Source of the DNA: Streptomyces sp. NBC_00483 | GTDB lineage: Bacteria > Actinomycetota > Actinomycetes > Streptomycetales > Streptomycetaceae | Direction of reading: 5' to 3' | Length of the DNA stretch: 64,000 nucleotides | Assembly (NCBI RefSeq): GCF_036013745.1 | Contig: NZ_CP107880.1 | Span: 930,001-994,000 of the forward strand | Shown: piece after piece, positions 58,161 through 64,000 of the stretch | How the letters are laid out: the number at the start of each line of letters is the position of its first letter | How positions within the stretch are numbered: position 1 is the first letter of the stretch | Program-made: the position numbers and the translations under genes | The notes under the pieces: model-generated | Told to the model about the DNA's origin: nothing | The model's database searches: none | What the model saw: the letters and a program-made list of their open reading frames with translations, nothing else

Positions 58161-59743
58161 CTGACAGCCCCTTCCGTGGCCGCGGCCGTGTCGCCGATGG
58201 CCAGGTCGACGATCTCCACGAGGTGATCCGGCCCCCGGAAGATCCCGTCCGGCAAGCGGATCTCCGCCTGCCCCGCATCACGAGGCAGGGCGGTCAGGCG
58301 GATCTCCATGGCCCCGTCGTTACTGGTCGCGACGGTTTGCGTCATGCCGGGGCGCCATGTGGCGAGGGCGTCACCGAGCAGTTGGAGGAAGAGCCGGAAG
58401 GCGAGCGTGTCGAGTTCACCGAGCCGGGAGAGGCGTATCTCCCCGTCGGTGACGAGCCGGGCGCGCGCGGCGGCCGTCTGCGCGGACTGCTCTGCGGCGA
58501 GCGCCGCGAGATGGCTTCGGGCCGCCGAGCGGTCCTCGACCCTGCGGGTCTTGCCACGCCGCTCGTAGCTGCCGGTACGGCGCAGCTGGGGGCTGATACG
58601 CAGGGCCGGCGCCTCGGCCCAGGGGGTCGCGGCGGCGACCGGGTCGGCAGCCCGTTCGCTGGCCGTGTCCGCGTCCACGGAGAGGTGCCGGGCCGGGTAG
58701 AGGCCGAAGGCGGTGCGCCACAACCGGTGCCGGGCCGCGTCGTCGGGGGCCTCGGCGAACCAGCGGGCCAGCGTACGGAAGTCCGCCGACCGGTCCGAAC
58801 GGCCGGCCCGGCGGTCGTTCAAGGAACGGACCACCGCGAGGAGTTGAGGGATCGCACCGAGCGCCCGGCCGCGCAGCAGCCGCGCCTGCGATTCCCGCCC
58901 GACCTCGGAGACGAACCAGGCGGCGAGCCCGTCCCAGCGCCCGCTCCACCGGTCGTAGGCCAGCTTCTCGGCCCGGTCGGCCTCCTCGGGCGCAGCGTCG
59001 CCGGCCTCGCGCGCGGCGGCGATCCTCAGCAGCGGTTCGATGCGCCCTTCCAGCTCTCCGATGAGCCGGGCGATCCGCCCACCGAGGGTGATCAGGTCCT
59101 GCACAAACCTCTGGAGGTAGTCGATGAGCTGGTCCTTGTACGCGAGGAACACCTCGACCTCGACGCCGTGGAGGTCGATGGTGCTCTGCAGGGACCCCAT
59201 GAACGCCCTGGCGTTGTCGGCGAGATCGGTGAACCGGCTGGTGAGGGCGTCGAGGGTGAGATGCACCTTCGCCGGGTCGCCCGCGCCCGCCTCGACATCC
59301 GAGGCGATGACCAGCAGGGCCCGCAGCTGCGTGATGATGTCGTGCAACGCGACCGCCTGCAGTGCACCGCGCCGCCCCAGCGCGTTGTCGTACGTCTGCA
59401 GCGCTTCTTCGGCGGCCTCGCCCGCCCGTGTCAACTGATAGATGAACCGTTTGCGGTAAAAGTCCTCGACTGCGGTGACGCGCGCGGTGTCGGGGTCGGC
59501 CCTCAGGTTCCCCCATCGCACCAGGGTGTCGAGTGCCTGCCCGACCTGGTCGACGTCGGCGGGGCGCCGCTGGGTCGGCAGCATCCCGTGCACGTCCTCG
59601 GGGCGCAGGTGTACGGCGAAGCGCTCCTTCGCCTCGAGGAAAGTGCCCATGACGGCGCGATACAGCACGGTGTTCTGCACCGTGAGGTGCGCGAAGGGCG
59701 AGTAGTCCTCCGTGTCGGCGTGCGGTGGTGGTTCTTCGATCAT
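58157..59743 (-). CDS. jetA: Wadjet defence protein JetA (DUF2397/TIGR02677)
   Basis: The 528-residue protein matches TIGR02677/DUF2397: FAHLTVQNTVLYRAVMGTFLEAKERFAVHL, WGNLRADPDTARVTAVEDFYRKRFIYQLTRAGEAAEEAL, and a helical middle (VEVFLAYKDQLIDYLQRFVQDLI). It is the kleisin/MukF-like partner of the JetC ATPase and the first gene of the operon. ATG 59743 begins MIEEPPPHADTEDYSPF. A TTG at 59770 is in frame but less likely. The upstream region holds a G-tract repeat block and a 14-bp inverted repeat, candidates for control elements. Confidence 0.92.
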   Translation of the reverse strand: MIEEPPPHADTEDYSPFAHLTVQNTVLYRAVMGTFLEAKERFAVHLRPEDVHGMLPTQRRPADVDQVGQALDTLVRWGNLRADPDTARVTAVEDFYRKRFIYQLTRAGEAAEEALQTYDNALGRRGALQAVALHDIITQLRALLVIASDVEAGAGDPAKVHLTLDALTSRFTDLADNARAFMGSLQSTIDLHGVEVEVFLAYKDQLIDYLQRFVQDLITLGGRIARLIGELEGRIEPLLRIAAAREAGDAAPEEADRAEKLAYDRWSGRWDGLAAWFVSEVGRESQARLLRGRALGAIPQLLAVVRSLNDRRAGRSDRSADFRTLARWFAEAPDDAARHRLWRTAFGLYPARHLSVDADTASERAADPVAAATPWAEAPALRISPQLRRTGSYERRGKTRRVEDRSAARSHLAALAAEQSAQTAAARARLVTDGEIRLSRLGELDTLAFRLFLQLLGDALATWRPGMTQTVATSNDGAMEIRLTALPRDAGQAEIRLPDGIFRGPDHLVEIVDLAIGDTAAATEGAVR

Positions 59744-59849
59744 CGCCGCCCATTGTCCCCGACGACGCAAGCGCCGGGCCGGGTATTCGCCGCATCACCG
59801 CCGGTCACGACTGCCCGGTGGTAGCGCCATGGCCGCGACTACACCACCT

Positions 59850-59905
59850 GCCGTACCCCCTGGCCCCCGATCCCAGGGTTTTCCCCGTGGCCCAGGGGGT
59901 ACGGC
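59850..59905. promoter_or_regulatory. long inverted repeat upstream of jetA
   Basis: GCCGTACCCCCTGG (59850-59863) and CCAGGGGGTACGGC (59892-59905) are perfect 14-bp arms around 28 nt, about 110 bp before the jetA start. It could be an operator bound by a dimer or a leader hairpin. Confidence 0.6.
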
Positions 59906-59933
59906 CGGGTCCATCGTGGAGACACGAAAGCAC

Positions 59934-60007
59934 ACGGGGGCTTTCGACACGGGGGACCCGACGGGGGAACAACGGGGAACCCACGGGGGATAACGGGGGA
60001 CTGGGGG
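59934..60007. repeat. ACGGGGG direct-repeat block, six or seven units
   Basis: ACGGGGG occurs at 59934, 59949, 59961, 59983 and 59993, ACGGGG at 59972, and a further GGGGG at 60003. Steps are 15, 12, 11, 11, 10 and 10 bp. Such spacing near one helical turn suggests a protein-binding iteron array, and the G-runs could also form a G-quadruplex on the plus strand. Confidence 0.7.
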
Positions 60008-60027
60008 TGCCCGATGCGGGCACCCCC
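60003..60027 (-). terminator. perfect hairpin after the LuxR-type gene
   Basis: GGGGGTGCCCG (60003-60013) and CGGGCACCCCC (60017-60027) form an 11-bp stem with a 3-nt loop, 28 nt after the minus-strand stop at 60055. Confidence 0.8.
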
Positions 60028-60054
60028 ACTGTCTGTGCGCGCTGCGGAGGTACG

Positions 60055-62817
60055 TCAGGGGCGCGCCGACTCGCTGAGCAGGCGCACGAGTTGGGCCCGC
60101 CGGTGCACCCCGTCCAGCTTTCGGTAGATGTTGCCGAGGTGGAACTCGACCGTCTTGACGCTGAGGAAGAGCTGTTCCGCCGCTTCGTGGTTGGTGACTC
60201 CGCGGCCCACCGCCAGGGCCACGCGGAGTTCCTGGGGGGTCAGGCCGTCCAGTGGTGTGGGGCCCGAGTCGACGCGGTCGCCGCCCGCGGCGTGGAGTTC
60301 GGCGGCGGCGCGGCCCGCCCAGCCGGCCGCGCCGAGGCGATCGAAGGTGGCGAGGGCGCGCTGCAGCCGGCGTCGTGCCTCGCTGCGGCGGCCGAGGCGG
60401 CGCAGGAGCTCACCGCACGCGAAGTCGGTCCGTCCCCGCTCGAACGGCGCCTGGATATCGCCGAGTTCGGCGAGCGCCCGGTCCATATGCCGCTCCGCGT
60501 AGGCCGGTTCGAGCATGCCCCGGCAGCGGGCGGCCGCCGCGGCGGTGATGGGGCGCCTGCCCCGGCCCGCCTCGTGGTCCAGGACGCGCAGCACCTCGTA
60601 CGCCTCGTCGGTGCGGTGCAGATGGACGTAGGCCTCGGCGAGGTCGGCGGCCCAGGAGAGATAGAGGCCGTCGCCGCGGCCGTTGGCGAGGGAGAAGGCG
60701 CGTACCTCTTCCAGGTGTGTCGCCGCGTCTTCGTAGCGCCCCAGGCCGAGTTCGAGGAGGCCGAGCGCTCCACGCGCGCGTGCCGCGTCCATGGGGAGTT
60801 CGGCGGCCGCGGCCAAGGAGCGGCACTGTGCCTCGTGACTGCGGCAGTCCGCCTCCCTGCCCAGGACTGCCTCCGTGCGGGCCTGCGCCGCCAGCGCCCG
60901 GCACACCTCGATGACCCGTCCCGTGTCCTCGCCGAGGCGGACGGATTCGTCGGCGTGGGCGAGCGAGGCGTTCCACTCACCGCGCCAGAACTCGACGACG
61001 GAGAGCGTGCCGAGGAGGTGGGCGAGGAGGCCGACCGTGCTGGAGGAGCGGGCCGCGTGCACCGCGCGGTCGAGGAGCGCGTGGCCCTGGTCCAGCTCTT
61101 CCGTGGCCAGGTAGCACAGGCCGCCGACGCCGGAGACCGGGTAGGGGAAGGACAGGTCCGGTACGGCCAGGGGCTTTTCGAGGTCGTGGAGCAGGGCGCG
61201 GCCGTCCTCCGCGTTGCCGCCCAGGAGTTCGACCAGCGCGTGCAGGAGGCGTACCGGCAGGGCCGCCGCCGCGTCACCGAAGGCGTCCGCGAGCTGCATC
61301 GATTCGGCGGACGTGGCGCGGGCTGCCGTGAGGTCGCCGATGGCGAGTTCGGTGAGGGTGATGCCGCCGAGCATGACGGCGGCGAGCGAGGGGTCGACGC
61401 GGCGGGCCTCGTCGACGGCGGAACGCAGCTGCTCGCGCGCGCGGGCGGGGCGGCCGCGCTGGATGTCCACGTAGCAGCGCAGTTGGCGCAGCTCCAGGCG
61501 GGTGCGTTCGTGTGAGGCATGGTCGAGGGCGCGGTCCAGAAGGTCGGCGGACTCGTCGAGCGAGCCCGCGGCCTGGGCGGCGCGGGCGGCGGCGAGCAGG
61601 CGGAGCGCCTTGCCCTCGTCGTCGGGGGTGAAGCGGGCGGCGTGGGCGTAGAGGCGGGCGGCGAGCGGGAAGGTGAGGCTGGCGGGGCCGCCGGACGCCG
61701 CCTTCGTGAGCGCGGCGGCGACCTCTTCGTCCGGATCGGCGCCCGATTCGGACAGGTGCCAGGCGTAGCGTTCGAGCGCGGCGGGGGCGCGGGCGCCCTG
61801 GAGGGCCCGTGCGACGGTGCGGTGGGCGCGCCAGCGGCGGACGGCGGTCGCGCCGTGGTAGACGCCGGAGCGGACGAGCGGGTGCCGGAAGATGTACGCG
61901 CCGCCCTCGACCGTCATCAGGCCTGCCCGCTCGGCCGGTTCGAGGTCCGCGTAGGTCAACTCGTGGGCGCGCAGTACCCGTTCGGTTCCGGCGAGCGGGC
62001 GGGGGCCGAGGACCGCGAGCAGCAGCATGGCGTCCCGGGTGGGGTCGGGGAGCCGGGTGATGGCGCTGTGGAAGGTCCGGGCGAGGATGTCGCCGATGGG
62101 CAACGGAGCGCCGCTGTCGGGGCGGTGGCCGCCGTGGGCGATCAGGGCGGGGAGTTCGACGAGGGCGAGCGGGTTGCCGCGGGCCTCGGACAGCAGCCAC
62201 TGGACGTCGTGCGGCGGCAGCGGCTCCGCGGCCTCCTCGGCGACGAGTTCGCGGGCCGCCCCGGCATCGAGACCGTGGAGGCTGAGCGACTCCACGGGCG
62301 CGAGGCGGGAGGCGGTCTCGTCGGTGTCGCGGGTGGCGAAGAGGGCGACCACGCCCTCGCGGCCCAGACGGCGGGTCGCGAAGGCGAGGGCGTCCAGGGA
62401 GTACGGGTCGAGCCATTGGGTGTCGTCGACGACGAGGAGGACCGGACCGGACTCGCTGATCGCGCCCAGCAGGCTGAGCGTTCCGGCGGCGACCGCGAAC
62501 CGGTCCTGCGCGACGGCGGGCCCCAGGGCGAGGGCGCCGGTGAGAGCCGCGGCCTGCCGTTCGGGGATGCGGTCGAGGTGGTCGGTGACCGGCCGGAACA
62601 GGTCCGCGAGCCCCACGTACGGCAGTTCGCGCTCCGTCTCGATGCCCTGCGTGTGCAGCCGCGTGAGGTCACGGGCGACGGATTCGGCGTAACCGAGCAG
62701 GCTGGTCTTCCCGATGCCCGCCTCGCCACGGACGACCAGGGCGGCGCTGTGCCCGGTGCGCGCGCCGTCGACGAGGTCCGCGAGGCGCGCGCATTCCGCT
62801 GTGCGACCTACCAGCAT
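60055..62817 (-). CDS. LuxR family regulator with N-terminal AAA ATPase (LAL type)
   Basis: The protein has about 920 residues. An N-terminal ATPase has Walker A LVVRGEAGIGKTSLLGYAE and Walker B VLLVVDDTQWLDP. A long helical, TPR-like middle follows, and a C-terminal LuxR helix-turn-helix reads LTPQELRVALAVGRGVTNHEAAEQLFLSVKTVEFHLGNIYRKL (in blocks). LAL regulators activate metabolic or antibiotic genes in response to ligand and ATP. ATG 62817 starts VGRTAECARLADLV, the usual N-terminus; there is no clear ribosome site, so a leaderless or upstream GTG start is possible. Its targets are unknown. Confidence 0.9.
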   Translation of the reverse strand: MLVGRTAECARLADLVDGARTGHSAALVVRGEAGIGKTSLLGYAESVARDLTRLHTQGIETERELPYVGLADLFRPVTDHLDRIPERQAAALTGALALGPAVAQDRFAVAAGTLSLLGAISESGPVLLVVDDTQWLDPYSLDALAFATRRLGREGVVALFATRDTDETASRLAPVESLSLHGLDAGAARELVAEEAAEPLPPHDVQWLLSEARGNPLALVELPALIAHGGHRPDSGAPLPIGDILARTFHSAITRLPDPTRDAMLLLAVLGPRPLAGTERVLRAHELTYADLEPAERAGLMTVEGGAYIFRHPLVRSGVYHGATAVRRWRAHRTVARALQGARAPAALERYAWHLSESGADPDEEVAAALTKAASGGPASLTFPLAARLYAHAARFTPDDEGKALRLLAAARAAQAAGSLDESADLLDRALDHASHERTRLELRQLRCYVDIQRGRPARAREQLRSAVDEARRVDPSLAAVMLGGITLTELAIGDLTAARATSAESMQLADAFGDAAAALPVRLLHALVELLGGNAEDGRALLHDLEKPLAVPDLSFPYPVSGVGGLCYLATEELDQGHALLDRAVHAARSSSTVGLLAHLLGTLSVVEFWRGEWNASLAHADESVRLGEDTGRVIEVCRALAAQARTEAVLGREADCRSHEAQCRSLAAAAELPMDAARARGALGLLELGLGRYEDAATHLEEVRAFSLANGRGDGLYLSWAADLAEAYVHLHRTDEAYEVLRVLDHEAGRGRRPITAAAAARCRGMLEPAYAERHMDRALAELGDIQAPFERGRTDFACGELLRRLGRRSEARRRLQRALATFDRLGAAGWAGRAAAELHAAGGDRVDSGPTPLDGLTPQELRVALAVGRGVTNHEAAEQLFLSVKTVEFHLGNIYRKLDGVHRRAQLVRLLSESARP

Positions 62818-62893
62818 GCGGTCAGGGTAACCCGCGGTCACGTTGCGGCGTGAGTGGTCAACTGGCCGTTCGCGCGGGCGGGTTGGGCACATC

Positions 62894-62946
62894 AAGCCCC
62901 GCTCCGGGACGAGAGCCGGCGGGTCCCGGGGCAGAGCCCCGGGACC
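62894..62946. repeat. Streptomyces dispersed GC-rich repeat, copy 2, with terminator hairpin
   Basis: GGTCCCGGGGC (62922-62932) and GCCCCGGGACC (62936-62946) form a perfect 11-bp stem with loop AGA, followed (minus strand) by a CGGGGCTTGA-like end at about 62894. It shares GGGGCTCTGCCCCGG and the CGGGGCTTGA end with the copy at 868-931, and acts as the likely terminator of the ABC gene. Confidence 0.7.
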
Positions 62947-62971
62947 GCAACCACGGTGACCGTGGCGCCCC

Positions 62972-64000
62972 CTACGCCGCCTCCACGACCTCCGCTCCCC
63001 CGAACTGCGTCCGATACAGCTCCTCGTACCGGCCGCCCCGCACCACAAGCTCCTCGTGCGTCCCGCGCTCCACCACTCGCCCCTCCTCCACCACGAGAAT
63101 CTGGTCGGCGGAGCGGATCGTCGAAAGCCGGTGGGCGATGACCACGGCCGTGCGCCCCTCCAGCGCCTCGGCGAGAGCCTCCTGCACGGCCGCCTCCGAG
63201 GTGTTGTCGAGGTGGGCGGTGGCCTCGTCGAGGATGACGACGCGCTGGCGGGCGAGGAGCAGCCGGGCGATGGTCATGCGCTGGCGTTCGCCGCCGGAGA
63301 GCCGGTAGCCGCGTTCGCCGACGACCGTGTCCAGGCCGTCCGGCAGGTCGCGGACGAGTGCGTCGAGGCGGGCGCGGGTCAGCACGTCCCACAGGTCGTC
63401 CTCGCTCGCCTCGGGGCGGGCGAGCAGCAGGTTCGCGCGGATGCTGTCGTGGAAGAGGTGTCCGTCCTGCGTGACCATGCCGAGCGTGGCGCGCAGCGAG
63501 ACGGCGCTGGTGTCGCGGACGTCGACGCCGCCGATGCGGACGGCCCCGCCATCGGTGTCGTAGAGCCGCGGCAGCAGCGACGCGATGGTCGACTTGCCGG
63601 CGCCGGAGGAGCCGACGAGCGCCACCGTCTGGCCGGGTTCGGCCCGGAAGGAGACTCCGTGCAGCACCTCGGCGCCGCCGCGTGTGTCGAGGGAGGCGAC
63701 CTCTTCGAGCGAGGCCAACGACACCTTGTCGGCGGAGGGGTAGCCGAAGCGGACGTCGTCGAACTCGACGGCGACCGGGCCCTCCGGGATCGCGCGGGCG
63801 TCGGGCTTCTCGTCGATGAGCGGCTTGAGGTCGAGCACCTCGAAGACCCGCTCGAAGCTGACGAGCGCGCTCATCACCTCGACGCGGGCGCCGGCGAGCG
63901 AGGTGAGCGGCGCGTACAGGCGGGTCAGGAGCAGCGCCAGAGAGACGACCGCGCCCGCCTTCAGGGTGCCGGTCAGCGCGAAGTAGCCACCGAGGCCGTA
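62972..64000 (-). CDS. ABC transporter, fused permease/ATPase exporter, C-terminal part (5' end outside window)
   Basis: The frame is open to the window end, so the start and most of the membrane domain are beyond base 64000. The last membrane segment (GAVVSLALLLTRLYAPLTSLAGARVE) and the full nucleotide-binding domain are visible: VEFDDVRFGYP, Walker A ALVGSSGAGKSTIASLLPRLYD, Q-loop VTQDGHLFHD, signature YRLSGGERQRMTIARLLL, Walker B RVVILDEATAHLD and the switch His in VIAHRLST. It is a type I multidrug or lipid exporter half-transporter and likely works as a dimer. An internal ATG at 63877 is not the start. Confidence 0.92.
   Translation of the reverse strand, partial: YGLGGYFALTGTLKAGAVVSLALLLTRLYAPLTSLAGARVEVMSALVSFERVFEVLDLKPLIDEKPDARAIPEGPVAVEFDDVRFGYPSADKVSLASLEEVASLDTRGGAEVLHGVSFRAEPGQTVALVGSSGAGKSTIASLLPRLYDTDGGAVRIGGVDVRDTSAVSLRATLGMVTQDGHLFHDSIRANLLLARPEASEDDLWDVLTRARLDALVRDLPDGLDTVVGERGYRLSGGERQRMTIARLLLARQRVVILDEATAHLDNTSEAAVQEALAEALEGRTAVVIAHRLSTIRSADQILVVEEGRVVERGTHEELVVRGGRYEELYRTQFGGAEVVEAA

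Larger units (their letters stand above)
59744..60054. other. 311-bp intergenic region upstream of jetA
   Basis: No gene is seen. It holds a 14-bp inverted repeat (59850-59905), a block of G-tract repeats (59934-60007), and the LuxR-gene terminator hairpin (60003-60027). Both flanking genes are on the minus strand, so this is the promoter region of the jet operon. Confidence 0.6.

Noticed and set aside
59934..60007. Possible CRISPR array
   Set aside because: Units are only 7 bp with 3- to 8-bp gaps; there are no long repeats, spacers or cas genes.

Overview
The window is high-GC DNA (about 70 percent or more by eye) with strong G/C third-position bias, many GTG starts, AGGAGG-type ribosome sites and typical streptomycete families: an AfsR/SARP regulator, DrrAB transporter, Rpf/LysM/M23 protein, corynebacterial-type GlgA, and a copy of the Streptomyces dispersed GC-rich intergenic repeat near each end. 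It is most likely a Streptomyces chromosome, in a mixed housekeeping and accessory region. No rRNA, tRNA, CRISPR array, insertion sequence or phage integrase was seen.

Layout. 1-8.4 kb: the 3' end of an amidohydrolase, a 58-residue small protein, a CcdA-like membrane protein with a DsbA-like thioredoxin (4-nt overlap), a PhnZ-like HD protein, two short-chain dehydrogenases (one with four Cys and no catalytic Tyr), and a wax ester synthase/diacylglycerol acyltransferase. 8.4-16 kb: three secreted glycoside hydrolases on the minus strand (PA14-GH2, GH127-like plus ricin lectin, GH92), with LacI-type operator sequences. 16-21.6 kb: a DrrAB-type ABC exporter convergent with a large SARP-type ATPase regulator; 11-bp-phased repeats lie upstream of drrA. 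21.6-29.3 kb: glgA-glgC, a DMT-type permease, an Rpf/LysM/M23 cell-wall enzyme, an acetylxylan esterase, 6-phosphogluconate dehydrogenase and a proline-rich peptide. 29.4-33.7 kb: a ProC-like reductase, an HSL-type hydrolase divergent from a TetR regulator, an F420/Ddn-type oxidoreductase, a racemase-like protein and a GNAT protein.

33.8-40.1 kb: a compact nonribosomal peptide operon transcribed SagB-type dehydrogenase, class III aminotransferase, stand-alone Cy-A-T NRPS module, type II thioesterase, with 4-nt overlaps between the last three genes. The first gene has an in-frame TTA codon, which predicts bldA (developmental) control. I cannot match it to a characterised pathway. It is followed by a LysR regulator, a half-size membrane protein and an MHS-family transporter.

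43.4-51.3 kb: a lipoprotein with a TIM-barrel hydrolase look, then a likely catabolic island (fumarylacetoacetate hydrolase family, GntR regulator, DUF3500 protein, AAHS-type transporter, IclR regulator, flavin monooxygenase, DUF1330 protein).

51.3-59.7 kb: a complete four-gene Wadjet-type anti-plasmid defence operon of the DUF2397/DUF2398/TIGR02680/DUF2399 kind (jetA-jetB-jetC-jetD), every junction overlapping, preceded by an unusual G-tract repeat block. 60-64 kb: a LuxR-type ATPase regulator (LAL family) and the 3' part of an ABC exporter gene that leaves the window.
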